Of a stretch of 64,000 nt of DNA, positions 14,574 through 26,688 are shown piece by piece. How positions within the stretch are numbered: the first letter of the stretch is position 1; every line of letters begins with the position of its first letter. The notes under the pieces were generated by a model, which was given only the letters and a program-made list of their open reading frames with translations, did no database searches and was not told the DNA's origin. The translations under genes and the position numbers were made by a program. The stretch comes from Dolomedes plantarius (taxonomy: Eukaryota; Arthropoda; Arachnida; Araneae; Dolomedidae), in assembly GCA_907164885.2 (NCBI GenBank), contig OU015490.1:217823391-217887390 (forward strand). The letters run 5' to 3'.

Positions 14574-16038
14574 AAATAACATTGCTGAACTTGGTGGATG
14601 TAGTAGAAAATATCCGCTTGTCGAAATACTATCTAACAGAATTGCAATTTTTAATAACCAAATGAAGGAAATGAATTATTAACACATTTAATTACATCAA
14701 TTTGATACCTATAACTGCAGTTTTGTAATATTTGAAAAGTAAGTAAAGCCACAACACAAAAGTCACAAATCGATAATCAAGTGACACGATCGATAGGATA
14801 CTCAACTGGCACTGAAACGTCACCACCCAACAAATAACCGATTAATTGCCATAGCAAAATTTGGTTTCACTCACTTCCGGGTATAGGTATAGTTTTCAAA
14901 GCATCTTCGAGTTCCAGACTGTATTTAGAGTTTTTGTCCTCAGCACAAAGTTAAAGCACCAAAGTGAGGGGCAAATTTCCTGCTGAAATAAATGTCCTCA
15001 AAGTTTTGACAACACTGGGGGTTATTTTTAAGTAATGATTGGAGTGGCATGCATTCTCCATTGAACATCTAACCACGGTACCTTTACCTAACTTCGGTTG
15101 CTTTACCTAATCTATTGCCACTTTTTTCTCGTTTGAAAAGCTTTATTTTCCAAGGGGCTTGGCGATCGTAATTATATCGCTCCCGAGAAGACTAGGTAAT
15201 GCTAACTCAAAAGCTTATTAACTCGTAACTCTGAACAGTGTATGAATAAAGAAGACTAAAAAAAAGACTCTTTTATTGATAAATCAGATTTTTCTATGTA
15301 AAAAAGATAATGAAATTATGAGTATTAGAAATAGATAAAACAGAAAGATTAGAGCTCTAAAGAGTTCAGTACATTTGAAAATCCAACTGATGGTTTCTTC
15401 CGGAGAATACAGTTCGTCTTCCGCTAAATTGGCTGGTTCCTACAGTTTAAGGCAAGTCACAAATAATAATAGCATATTTTAATGGATAATACATAATATA
15501 TTTTTTCGGCTCTTTGGTGGGTGTCTGGGATAAAAACTCTCATAAAATAAAATTTCTATTACCTTATCGTAAAACATGATATAGAACTTTTAGAATCAAA
15601 TAATGCAAATCATATGTTTCTGCATGAATTACTTCGGTAGACAGATATTTTGCGTTGTACTATCTATACTTGTCATGCTACGCATCTGTGCATCCAGTCC
15701 TTTTATCATGCAAAAGAAATTTTTCCTTATTTGTTACCTTTAAAATGATATATCAAAATTTCCTTGAAAGGTATGCCTATGATATTTTGTATGGAGTTTC
15801 TCCCTTCTGTTTTCATTAATTTTCATGAAGATTTTTCCCTTTGAGGGAAATTTTAAAAATATTTTCTTAATACGAAACTCCTCTCATAGAAAGATAATTT
15901 TTTTCTTAGAAATAATCGAAAATTTAATTAATAAATTCCTAGTGACAAATTTAACCCTTTTATATGTACAAAGAAAAAACTTTATACAGTACTAAAAAAT
16001 TAACCTTATTTTTTTTAAATTTTTAATTTTGCAAAACA
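14574..16038. other. No recognised feature
   Basis: About 1.45 kb of AT-rich sequence without long frames, inverted ends or array structure visible by eye. Confidence 0.4.
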
Positions 16039-16272
16039 GGGCCGTGGCGACTTTGTGGTACAGCGCGCTGGTTTTCGGTGCTGAGGGTGCTCGGATTCAA
16101 TCCTGGAGAAGCACCACTAAAATGCCTCCGTTTGTGTCGACCCTTCATAGGGGGCAATGCTGGTCTGCCTATATGGCGCCCCCGTAATAAAATGGCCAGC
16201 AAAACTGCGGTGAATTATAGGCGAATGTCTTCGCGACAAGTGCATCCGCATTGAAAAAAAAAGAAAAAAATT
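16039..16272 (+). mobile_element. tRNA-derived SINE with A-rich tail
   Basis: A tRNA-like head begins gggccgtggcgactttgtgg (A-box-like TGGCGACTTTGTGG) and has a B-box-like GGATTCAATCC about 45 bases later. A ~140-bp unrelated body follows, then an A-rich tail (gaaaaaaaaagaaaaaaa). It sits in AT-rich DNA, and GC content stands out against the flanks. RNA polymerase III would be expected to transcribe an active copy. Confidence 0.75.
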
Positions 16273-17829
16273 TTCAACACAGAGTTGAGAATAGATCTTA
16301 GTACTTTTACACAAAATGAAATATTTATATATGTACACATTATAAGGAAAATAATTACGACAAACAAACTTTTAAAATTTTGGAAATTATTCTCTCCCTG
16401 ACCACCTTAGAAGTGCAAAATTGAAAAAAGGAATTTTATTCACAAAATTATACTGAAGAATTTACAGAATTTACAAAACTGAAAAATTTAATAAAAGCGA
16501 ATCCACGTTTATTTTATTTAATAGTATCACATTGTAATTTATATGGCTTATATTTACGAAAATTATAAGTAGCTAAGTTTAATACAAATGAGGTAATCCT
16601 GTTAAATTTTAAAATATTCAGCATAAATTTATCTTAAAAATTAAACTTTTGGCTACTCTTGTAACTAAAATTCTACAAATAATATTTTCGTAAAACCTGT
16701 AAGCAAATTTACTTGATTACTTCTCTATGGCCAGAAGTGAAATATTTATGAAAACTTAGAAGTTTTATTCAGCGCATATGTAAATTTTAACGATGTATTA
16801 ATATTTAAAAATTGAAAATTTTCAGAATAGAATTATAAATGGTTTCAAAATATTTTTGCATTTAAAAAGGTACTTTTATAAAACAAAGTTAATATATTCG
16901 TTAAAAAAACTTGTATAATATTTTTTTAGATTTTTAATTTTTTTTTTGTCAGACCCTAAAAATTGTCAAAAGAAATTACTTTAGGAAATTCCATAAACAG
17001 GAAAAAATGAATATTCAACACGAAACCAAGCAGATCTCCTTTAAAAAATAAATTTCATTGTATATCACAAACAATCAATAGAGTTAAAAGCCTCTACATT
17101 CACTTTAAGGCAAAAAACTAATTCTTTACGAAGGGTAAGATTTTATAAATTACATACAGCTGATATGTAAAGGATATAGGATTTCCACATTCTTCTTTGA
17201 GAGAAATATGCCGGTATGCTTGAAAAAAAAACATTTCTCTTATATAGTTAAACTGTTAGCATATAAACTCATTCACGGTTAGTAATTAAGATAAGAAAGT
17301 ACCAAATCGCTAGCACAAATTACCCGTTTCATTTTCCCAACAAAAATGTAAGAAATATACAAATTTATTCATAAAATTTTGTTCCCTGTTTCATTAAGGT
17401 TCTGAAATGTGAAGATAAGTAGATTATAAATCCTGCTATAACTTTAAAAAAGCGTAATACCTGTTACCTACATCCTACAGACAATTGCCATAAACATAAT
17501 TTCAAGCTTTTTAAAATCAAATTTTATGGAAGGTATAATTCAAACCAAATTTTAAAATACTCTGGCGTGTAAAACTTAAGGACCGACAGTAACCCATTGG
17601 TTTAAAACCGAAAAATGAAAGGCAAAATCTAGAGGCGATTTGCATAAGAATACCTGATCATAGCAAGATGATGCATATGTAAATTTCTACATAGTTGCTT
17701 TGTACAACACGTGATCCGGCTTAACTTGATAAAAGCAGCTTTTCAAAGAAAAGTTAGGGAATGGAAATTTATTGTGCTCGTCGTTGTAATAAGTTAACGT
17801 AAATTATAGTTGTGTTACAGGTAATACAA
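16273..17829. other. AT-rich stretch, nothing recognised
   Basis: About 1.55 kb without long frames or identifiable repeat ends. Confidence 0.45.
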
Positions 17830-18373
17830 ATGTCTAGTAGGATACAATCACATGACTTTGCGCTTGGTAGAATAATTGGCAAGCTTCAAGAAGGGCAATA
17901 ATGTACCCAAAGACTTTCGTATCGCCCATAGCATTGTTTCTCGCGTGTGGAAGACCTTCAAACCAACAGGGACAGCTGTTAGGAAGATCGGTTGTGGTTA
18001 TCCAAAGAAAACGACAACAAGGGGGGGGGGGACCAATATATCGTCCTACAGACCACAAAACACAGACGGCAGACGGCAGGCAATATTGCAAAGCAGCTGC
18101 AGATAGTGTAAAGTTTCGCAGTTCACGGTGGCCAGATGTTTGCATAAAGGTGGTCTTTTCGCCCGACGGCCAGAACGTTTCATTCGCTAACGCCTGCACA
18201 TCACAGACACCGTTTAAAATGGTGTAAGAACCACAAAGACTGGATTGCCCATCAATGGGGCACGGTATTTTTCACGGATGGGAGTTGCTTCAGTCTACCT
18301 AGGGATTCTGGACGTCAACTAATCCGAAGAGAGGTGGGCACACGGTATCCTCCAAACATTGATCGGTATAGAT
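17830..18373 (+). pseudogene. Tc1-like transposase, truncated pseudogene
   Basis: Begins MSSRIQSHDFALGRIIGKLQ, the N-terminal HTH start of a common arthropod Tc1-like transposase. After a stop and a frameshift near 17900 come AHSIVSRVWKTFKPTGTAVR and GYPKKTT, in the second DNA-binding domain. The region from about 18220 (NHKDWIAHQWGTVFFTDGS) reaches the first catalytic Asp; the Glu that usually follows it is Gly here. Sequence ends around TRYPPNIDRYR at 18373, so the rest of the catalytic domain is missing. A run of ten G near 18020 marks a slippage site. No terminal repeats were located. Confidence 0.85.
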
Positions 18374-19218
18374 AAAAAGCGAGAAACATTATTACGAAAT
18401 TCTCTTTGTTTCGGAATGTCAAAATTAAAGGTACTATATAAATAATTTTATGCGTTCAACTGTTTGTTTTGTTTACACAATTTTGCTGATCCAAATGTAT
18501 CCCTTTAATTTTCGTAAAACTTAAAACACCAATTACTGGAAAAGAGTGTTGAATTTTATCTTGATTGCAAAAGCTGCTCGTAACAATAAGGTATAAAGTT
18601 CATTCAAAACATACTCAGAAAAAGTAAATATTTTAAAGTAAGGCATTCATATAATATCCGCCAGACATCCAATACCTTACCTTAAACAATATTTCTTAAT
18701 CATAACTCTGAAGTACATATTCAGGTATTAACACACACACATCACCAAAAGAAAACCTTATTCAGTTCTCTCTGCGAAAGTTTCTTCTGAACTGTATTTC
18801 GGAGAGGAATGTTAATATGGTCTCTAGACGTGTGATTCATTCGATGCTTTTTATCTACGTCATGCAATATTAGATATGTAGCTCCATAAAGTAATTTCTT
18901 ATATTCGTTATTCCCTTCCTGTCTACTTAAGTCCTAATTGCATTTGTCTTTTTTCTTCCTAGAACAGCAAAATATGAGATATTTCAAACAAACATTTACG
19001 AAACGAATTACTTAAGAGTATTAATATTTTTATTCTGTGGGGAATCTTCATATAACATTTAAAATGTCAAAGATAGACAGATTTCTTAACATGTATACAA
19101 TTTGTCTGTAATAAATAATATTTTACCTGGCTATTTTTCGTTTCGAATATCAAATTAGACGTACATGCATAAAATGTATTTTCTTGGAGATGTGTTTGAA
19201 CTACATGAATTGAAAATT
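18374..19218. other. No recognised feature
   Basis: About 850 bases of AT-rich sequence with no ORF or repeat end; its last four bases AATT are the target duplication of the following element. Confidence 0.45.
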
Positions 19219-19663
19219 TATAGAGAATCTATGCTCACTTCTTCCCAGACTTGGGTGTATATAATTTGAAGTGGCACTCTATTTGAATTTTATACAAACG
19301 CAGTTTATACATGAAACAATGTTTATTGAATTCGTTGCAAATATAATTGGCTTTTACAGCAATAAGCATGCGTACTACTTGTACGGAATGTATAAACACA
19401 GCTTTCAAGAACAATATATTTTTATACTCACGAACAGTAAGTCAAACCAGCAGTACTGCCATGTAAACTTCTGACCCGCTAAGCACTAGCGCAGGATAAC
19501 ACCTTTTCAACCTTAACAACCTCCCCCTTTTTCATTAAATGACGCTGCATGGTATTTATACTAAGCGCGTATGCCACAAAAATTAGCATATCTGAAGCAG
19601 CTTCTTTAATTCCTTCACTCAAAAGTTCGATTCTTGGGAATCGAATCTTGTGTATACCTTACA
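19219..19663 (-). repeat. 3' LTR of the gag-only element
   Basis: Starts TGTAAGG on the minus strand and ends ...TCTCTATA, so the right end is not the usual CA. The purine-rich minus-strand segment just upstream (GAGGGAGGCCAG, about 19664-19676) could be the polypurine tract. Confidence 0.85.
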
Positions 19664-20247
19664 CTGGCCTCCCTCGAAAAAAAAATTAGGTAACTGAGGT
19701 CTGAACGGCTTCAGTTAACTAATTGAAAACGCGTGCTGGTCTGACTTTTTACATAATGGGTGGCAAAGCCAAAAAAACCTTCCACACGTTGTGTGGAGGA
19801 AAAACGCCACTACCATTTTACAAAACTAACCCCGAAGGGTCCAGGTGACACCATCAAACAGTGGATTTGCAGTGTTGCGGATACTGGGCTGGCCAACTGC
19901 GCCCTAGAAGATCTATATTAATTAAAAGTGTCAACACAATTGCACAGCATGACATTTCTTGACTGTATCTGCTCTCCCCCAATTTATAATGTACATGTGT
20001 TATTTTTTGTGAAGTTAGTACATTAGTGGTTAATTGGTATATTGTGCAGTATGTATTTTTTTCCTAGTCACTACATGTCCCCTTCAAAAATTTATGAAAC
20101 AACAGTATGCCGTTTTTTTTCCAGTGGCTCACCCCTTCCCCTCAAAATGTTTACACAGTATATACAATGGGGAACTTCAAACCAATTTGGTTCGGTTTTA
20201 TTAAAGGGTGGGAGTTAGAATAAGAGAATTGATACAAGACTTGTTCC

Positions 20248-20919
20248 TCATGAATGCAGCAACTTCCTTGCACCAGTCTGTCCAATCCGTGGAACCTCTC
20301 TTGATGGTCGCAGTCCTAGTAAAGGGGTTCGTTGACCGTGTGGGCATCCTTCGTGCAGCAGGTCGTAGGTCCTGAGGCGCTGGTCCGGCTTGACGATGGA
20401 CAGGAGGTCTCTTGGGAGGAGGCCAACCTTGCTTGTAATTGTTTGATTATCTAAAAAATCTTGAACACTTGGCTTCAAACGTTGGATAACTATTTTTAAG
20501 ATTACCGCTTCCGTTACCCCTTCTAAATATTCCTCACACTTGGAAATCTTTTCCGTAGCAAAATCTACTGCAGACTGACCTTCACGTTGCCTTAGCGAAT
20601 AAATTTCCGCTTCAATTTCACTTTGATTAAAGGTCTTTGGAAAAACGGTAAGAAACTGTTGCTTGAATGACGAATAGTCAAAAATCAGATTACTGCTTTT
20701 CATACACGTGTACCACTGATATGCACTACCTCTTAAAGCGGCTAGAGCAATTTTAAGTTTATCCCCCTCTGGGGTGCATTGTTGCTGAAAGTAATGCTCA
20801 ATTTTCTTTAGGAATTGGCTTGAGGGGCCGCCATTGAAGGTGGCTTCGAATGGCGCAAAATGCTGAACCATAATTACCCGAGAAAAATTTCCAGCAGGAT
20901 TTTGTTCTACAGCACTCAT
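20248..20919 (-). CDS. Gag-like protein of LTR retrotransposon
   Basis: A 223-residue open frame on the minus strand starting MSAVEQNPAGNFSR. It resembles the retrotransposon Gag capsid domain: APFEATFNGG, FLKKIEHYFQQQ, LAALRGSAYQWYTCMKSS (the conserved small-residue-A-x-x-W pattern), FDYSSFKQQFLTVF, and LRQREGQSAVDFATEK at about residues 25-135. Capsid proteins of this type assemble the particle that packages element RNA. No zinc knuckle follows. The last ~40 residues look unlike Gag and probably arise where the deletion joined foreign DNA. The start Met is the first in the frame and lies about 120 bases inside the primer-binding site. Whether it is made is unknown. Confidence 0.75.
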   Translation of the reverse strand: MSAVEQNPAGNFSRVIMVQHFAPFEATFNGGPSSQFLKKIEHYFQQQCTPEGDKLKIALAALRGSAYQWYTCMKSSNLIFDYSSFKQQFLTVFPKTFNQSEIEAEIYSLRQREGQSAVDFATEKISKCEEYLEGVTEAVILKIVIQRLKPSVQDFLDNQTITSKVGLLPRDLLSIVKPDQRLRTYDLLHEGCPHGQRTPLLGLRPSREVPRIGQTGARKLLHS

Positions 20920-21040
20920 TTTTTAAATAGTATATAAGTACTTGCAACAATTTTATCAATATAAGTACACAGTACACAGTTTTTAATTTCAATTATGTTG
21001 TTCGTTACAAATTTAACGCTAACTACCAGGGTATATATAT

Positions 21041-21053
21041 CTTTCGGGCGCCA
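21041..21053 (-). other. Primer-binding site, tRNA-Lys type
   Basis: Minus strand TGGCGCCCGAAAG starts one base after the 5' LTR. Its first eleven bases are complementary to the 3' end of a lysine tRNA of the kind used by many retroelements. Confidence 0.65.
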
Positions 21054-21054
21054 G

Positions 21055-21499
21055 TATAGAGAATCTATGCTCACTTCTTCCCAGACTTGGGTGTATATAA
21101 TTTGAAGTGGCACTCTATTTGAATTTTATACAAACGCAGTTTATACATGAAACAATGTTTATTGAATTCGTTGCACATATAATTGGCTTTTACAGCAATA
21201 AGCATGCGTACTACTTGTACGGAATGTATAAACACAGCTTTCAAGAACAATATATTTTTATACACACGAACAGTAAGTCAAACCAGCAGTACTGCCATGT
21301 AAACTTCTGGCCCGCTAAGCACTAGCGCAGGATAACACCTTTTCAACCTTAACAACCTCCCCCTTTTTCATTAAATGACGCTGCATGGTATTTATACTAA
21401 GCGCGTATGCCACAAAAATTAGCATATCTGAAGCAGCTTCTTTAATTCCTTCACTCAAAAGTTCGATTCTTGGGAATCGAATCTTGTGTATACCTTACA
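21055..21499 (-). repeat. 5' LTR of the gag-only element
   Basis: Paired with 19219-19663; nearly identical, with about three substitutions seen. Confidence 0.88.
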
Positions 21500-21636
21500 A
21501 ATTATTATGACTTATGATAAATTATGAATGATTATAACACATGAAGGATTGTAACATTCCACTCCAGTTGTTGAAAATTTAGTTAGCAACAACTTTGAGG
21601 TTTTCTTACGAATTTTCGATGATCTTATCTGTTTAA

Positions 21637-22302
21637 CACTAGAAAGACGGCTGCCGTCGTTTTGACGGTTTCGGACATAATATTGAGCGCTATGTCTGTA
21701 TTTATGTCCTCAGTCTTCTGAAATTTTATGACTTTTTCTAATTTTATGCGAAATATGCACACACATTTACAAAATTATATTCGATAATAACGAGGGGGAG
21801 AAAATGTGTTGTATACCTACTAAGATATATACTTACTAAAACTGTATACTTACTAAGTATACAGTCTAAATATACTTACTAAGATTTACTTGTATACTTA
21901 CAAAGACTGAAAACCGTCAATTTGACGGCAGTATATAGAAAACAGGCAGAAATCTTTAAAATAATACCGGAAAAATATTAGTTACTTTTCGTCTCTTCCC
22001 CCTTTTGCAAATCACAGAAATATTGGATCTTCGGAAAAATTGGTGTTGAAAACTAAGAACTGCACAATCCATGCATATATTTTTACGGTTAAATCATACC
22101 AGGTTGTCAGCTCGGCATACCTGCATAAAAATATATCTAAATGTATACTAATTTATTATATATTGGTATGAAATAGTTGAAAATTTAAAGTGTTTAACCA
22201 TTTGAAAAAACATTAAATGTTTTAAATTCTTGATTTTATTTTTAACTGTCAAAATGACGGCGTAGTCTTTTTAGTAGGAAAACAATTCCCGTCTTTCTAG
22301 TG
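21637..22302. mobile_element. piggyBac-type MITE (666 bp)
   Basis: Ends are perfect 14-bp inverted repeats CACTAGAAAGACGG, flanked on both sides by TTAA (21633-21636 and 22303-22306), the target duplication specific to piggyBac. Short ccgtc/gacgg words recur subterminally (near 21652, 21908-21927, 22248-22262). There is no transposase frame, so it depends on an autonomous piggyBac relative. Confidence 0.9.
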
Positions 22303-22306
22303 TTAA

Positions 22307-23685
22307 GTCACTGCAGGTGTTTGAGCGAGATTATAAGTGGTTGGTTTCATTAATTGCAGTTGAAATTCTTTTTTTTTTTTGGACTTAGAGATAAAGTAAT
22401 TGTTTATGTTTATTATTTAAAAGGCAAATTGCTTCACATTGAATTCTATTTTATCAATGCTTAGAATCTCTTTTAATTGCTTACGGTCATTTTTTGCTAC
22501 ATGAAAGCTAATTAGATCGGGACCTACTGTTTAAAGCCGATTCCGAACAGCTACAAGCATTTATAACAATAGACTTGAACCCGCAGACTCTGTTACCGAA
22601 TGCCAGCGGATTCTCTTTTATAAGGGTGTTCCATGTTTTCCCATATATTTTACTCCTGCGCATGCATTAAGATAAAGTATTTAACAAAGCTCTATCTACC
22701 ATCCTTAAAACTAATGAAAAACAACGGTAATATGAAAATATGCGAAACCAACTAAATCCATTGAATTAGAAGAAGCAATGGAAGCGATTCAGTATGGCTG
22801 CACCGATCGAAAAATGCATATTTCTGTGCGGCTAAGTACTAGAAAAAAAATTATAATGCGGAGATATTTTTGAGGTTCAGGGGCAGATAAATGCAACCCA
22901 CAATCTCTCAATGCAAATTAAATTCAAAGAACGGGAACAATCAAATCTAATGCTCCGTAAAATTCAAAAGATTTCGCAATTAAGAGAATAAATGGGGAGA
23001 GCAACTGAGCAGAATTTTAGAAAAATTCATTAAGGAGGAATAAAGGATGATTAAATCTTGAAAGGGCCTAAAAGAGTTTAAAAAAAGGCCTAGACCTTTT
23101 AATCGTCAAAGAATGCCTCTAATTATTTCCGGCGATAAAAAAATGCCGGACAGAAAGCTATATTGCAGAATTGCCAATTTTGTAATTTGGTATGTTTAAG
23201 CGTTTTAGTAATTTTGAAAGAATATACTAACATATTAATTACCGAATACTCCTTGATTGAAAAGAATATATGGTTCTTTTTCAAATTAATACGTTTGAAT
23301 CTCGGACAGAGAATTTTAATTTTTAAGGGTATGCTCATCGGTACGTATTTCTTTATTCTACAAATTAAAGGAAAAATGAAATTTTTGGAGCTTTATTCTT
23401 AGAAATTTTAATACTGTAAAACTCCTCTAGTTCAAATCTTTGAGAAATTTGTATGAAAGCGCAAGTGCAACGTGAAACTATTTTCGGAACGTAAAAAAAA
23501 AGAACTAGATAACAATCAAATGGAAAATCCATTATTCATACTTGTGATCATGTTATTCTTAGTGCAAAAATCAATGTCTTTGATTCTATGTTACTTGTCT
23601 CAATGAAAATCAAAAATCCTACAAAAAAGATTTCGTATACGGGGGATTTTTATTAAACTTACACTACTCGGAGCCGTCTATAGCA
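22307..23685. other. No recognised feature
   Basis: About 1.4 kb, AT-rich. Overlapping plus and minus open frames near 23123-23402 are of low complexity and resemble no family I know. Confidence 0.4.
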
Positions 23686-24510
23686 CGATCTATCAACCAG
23701 AATTCCACCAAATTTGATAGAGGGACTAAGGACGACATGGGAAAGAATTTCCGGGAAAAAAAAGTTCCAAAAGTCGCCAATAGGGGGACACATGGCGCCG
23801 TTGTTGTCGGCGCACCCGACAATTGGCACGAAACGCAAATAAAACATCAAAATGCAAATTCACAACTACGTAAACGACAGCAGCACCAGTATTTCGGGCT
23901 ATAAATATAAGGGATGAATACCGAAAAAGTTGTAATAAGCAGACAAATGAATAACAAAATAATTTCACTGGAACACCGTTTTATGCAGAAAATCCACTTC
24001 TCCCTCCTTCAATGTGACCACCATCCTGGTGGACGACACATTCATGAACACTACGTTCTCAACGGTCGAGCGTAACATGTCACCAGGAATGTCATCACAA
24101 TCCGGGATATGTTGAGCTTTATGGTCTCCAAGTTAGATACTCCACTAAGATATACATTAGAGTTTAAATAACTCCACACAAAGAAGTCACATGGGTTAGG
24201 TACGGGGAACGAGGCAGCCATGCGAGCGGAAAAAGCGACTGATGACCCTTTCTTCTGTAAAGCGATGGCGCAACAGATTTCGCACCGATCATTATAGCCC
24301 AAAATACCGGCGCTGCTGTCGACAAAGTAGTCGTGAATTTACATTTTGATATTTTACTTGCGTTTTATGCAAATTATCGGGTCCACCGACAACAACAGCT
24401 CCATATCTTCCCCTATCGGCAACTTTTGGAATTTTTTTTAACGGAAACTTTTTCCCATATCGTCTTAGTCCCTCTATCAAGTTTGGTCATTTTGGTCAAA
24501 ATCTGTCATG
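23686..24510. mobile_element. Inverted-repeat (foldback-like) mariner remnant
   Basis: Two ~215-bp arms, about 23686-23905 and 24290-24500, are inverted copies of each other with many differences (shared cores ttgatagagggactaa, tgttgttgtcgg, and gggctata at the inner edge). The ~385-bp centre holds a mariner transposase C-terminal remnant. Outer boundaries are blurred. Confidence 0.65.
24051..24302 (-). pseudogene. Mariner-type transposase C-terminal fragment
   Basis: A minus-strand frame containing PNPCDFFVWSYLNSNVY followed by SNLETIKLNISRIV. This matches the block around the last catalytic Asp in mariner-type transposases (P-x-D-F-F-L-W-G-x-L-K-x-x-V-Y), with the usual helix after it. The upstream part runs into the inverted arm and is not coding. 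Only this short block survives. Confidence 0.6.
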
Positions 24511-24606
24511 GTTGCAATGTCCTCCAAGTTCTCCATTTTACCTCTGGAGGTGCGGAGTCAATTGTTGCGGTCTCGTCACTTGACTCGGTTCTTAATTACG
24601 GGATCA
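24508..24606 (+). repeat. Fragment of a dispersed repeat also present at 46.6 kb
   Basis: Shares aggtgcgg, ttgactcggttc, aattacggga and intervening spacing with 46590-46683. Both copies can be read as a related short peptide (LP-EVR--L--SR-LTRF-ITG), suggesting a coding origin, but both are interrupted. Confidence 0.6.
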
Positions 24607-24736
24607 GCTTGTAAGGGGTAACTGTGGCTACCTACACGGTGTCCCCTTAAATGAATGGCCAGCAGTCTCGGCAGTGTTTAAATTGTATGGATTAAATTCC
24701 AAAAATAATTGTAATATCTAACAACGACAGCACATA

Positions 24737-24764
24737 TACATATATATATATATATATATATATG
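24737..24764. repeat. Short (TA)n array
   Basis: About 28 bp of TA repeats ahead of the tandem LTR-like pair. Confidence 0.85.
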
Positions 24765-24802
24765 ACACGCTCTCCTTTTTCACGTTAATTTAGCGCTATC
24801 AT

Positions 24803-25348
24803 TGTCCAGTCGTGGTCCGGTAGACAGAAGAGAAGACAAATTGATCCTTTAAATATCTATTTATTAAGACTCAAAAATTCAACCAGAGCTCCGAATGATT
24901 GGTGGTGAGACCGCCCCATCCAAGTTACCGCGAGCCATAGTAACATTCCCCATCGAAATCTATCTGCCAACTGCCCAGTTCTTTTGTCTTTCTCCCGCCT
25001 AAAATCTGCTAACACTTACTTTCGAAAATTCTAGAAGCTTTCACTTATGTAACTGAATCACATGAGCTGATCTAACTTTAGAATCTCTCGCCTAAATGAT
25101 TTCTTTCTGACTGGACCGTCAGGTGGCGGCCTCTATTGATCACTTTAGCTATTAAAACTCCCCTTTTCTCTCTTTTTCCCGATATTTGGTGATTTCACAG
25201 TTTTAAATTGTTAATTCCTATTTTTCTAAGCAAAACCCCCAGTTTAAGGTTCCCACGATTGTTCTCCATAATTAAGGCATTACATATATAGTATGCTGTT
25301 TTAGGTACGCTGCAGTTTTAGGTATATTACAAAAATAAAACTATAACT
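24803..25348. repeat. ~545-bp tandem repeat, unit 1
   Basis: Starts TGTCCAGTCGTGGTCCGG and ends aaaactataact; followed with no gap by a second, nearly identical unit. An AATAAA-like site lies near the end. It may be an LTR in tandem or a simple tandem duplication. Confidence 0.9.
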
Positions 25349-25892
25349 TGTCCAGTCGTGGTCCGGTAGACAGAAGAGAAGACAAATTAATCCTTTAAAT
25401 ATCTATTTATTAAGACTCTATTCAACCAGAGCTCCGAATGATTGGTGTTGAGACCGCTCCACCCAAGTTACCGCTAGCCATAGCAACATTCCCCATCGAA
25501 ATCTATCTGCCAACTGCCCCAGTTCTTTTCTCTTTCTCCCGCCTAAAATCTGCTAACACTTACTTTCGAAAATTCTAGAAGCTTTCACTTATGTAACTGA
25601 ATCACATGAGCTGATCTAACTTTAGAATCTCTCGCCTAAATGATTTCTTTCTGACTGGACCGTCAGGTGGCGGCCTCTATTGATCACTTTAGCTATTAAA
25701 ACTCCCTTTTTCTCTCTTTTTTCCGATATTTGGTGATTTCACAGTTTTAAATTGTTAATTCCTATTTTTCTAAGCAAAACCCCCAGTTTAAGGTTCCCAC
25801 GATTGTTCTCCATAATTAAGGCATTACATATATAGTATGCTGTTTTAGGTACGCTGCAGTTTTAGGTATATTACAAAAATAAAACTATAACT
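25349..25892. repeat. ~545-bp tandem repeat, unit 2
   Basis: Head-to-tail copy of unit 1, with only a handful of substitutions and short indels seen. The sequence after it is unrelated. Confidence 0.9.
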
Positions 25893-26688
25893 AGAAGGGT
25901 ACGATAACACGTTTAAGATACAAATAAGAGATACCAAAAACAGGTAAATTATCTACTCAGAAATATTTCAGCCTGAAACAGCATTTCATTTTTACAGTGT
26001 ACCTTTTTACATTTCCATGTTCACGAATTATTTTTTCCTTACTTCCATCCATTTGCTTTACCCTAACCTTAAATTTCTTAGAGTATTTTATATATCATTC
26101 TAACTGCCATTGATAACTTCCTAGACATACTTTTTTTTCAATCAGTATAAAATTAATTTTGAAATTAAAGTCACTGCCAAATTTCTTTCAAGTTTGTCAC
26201 TAATTTTTAGTCCTTGTCGCAAAAATATAATATCAAAGGCATTCTTAAAGTTTTTTAACTGGATTTCTTACGAAAACTAATCTTTTTCAATTTACATATA
26301 ACTGAGAACTTAATTTAACACTTGAGCAAGGTTACGTTAAATAATTTATTTCCGCTTTATGATCATCCAGCTACAACTTTCCCACTGCCATAACAGGAGA
26401 TTAAATCATTCAACCCAAAGACTCCGCAAAAATCACGACTGGCTAACCATGGAAAATCAATTTCACGGCATGAGAAATTTAATAGGCGTCACTTTCATCT
26501 CAGATCGAGAAGTATGAAGATTTTGGGTCAGCAGAATTATAGATTTTGTTCTTGCATTTCTAAAAATTACAGATTTAAAAAAAAAATTATATTGGGTGAA
26601 AACACGAAATTAGATAATTATTATTACATTAAAACTTTTATTGAACTTCAAACTCGAAGACAGAGAGCTAAAATAATATTATATAATA
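25893..26688. other. No recognised feature
   Basis: About 800 bases, AT-rich, with no long frame or repeat structure. Confidence 0.45.

Larger units (their letters stand above)
19219..21499 (-). mobile_element. Non-autonomous Gypsy-type LTR retrotransposon (gag only)
   Basis: Two 445-bp direct repeats (19219-19663 and 21055-21499) flank about 1.4 kb. AATT occurs immediately outside both (19215-19218 and 21500-21503), a 4-bp target duplication. On the minus strand the order is LTR, primer-binding site, gag, short remnant, LTR. No protease, reverse transcriptase or integrase motif is present, so about 4 kb expected for pol is gone. LTRs differ at only about three positions by eye, implying a young insertion that must have been mobilised by proteins from elsewhere or deleted soon after insertion. 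Confidence 0.88.
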
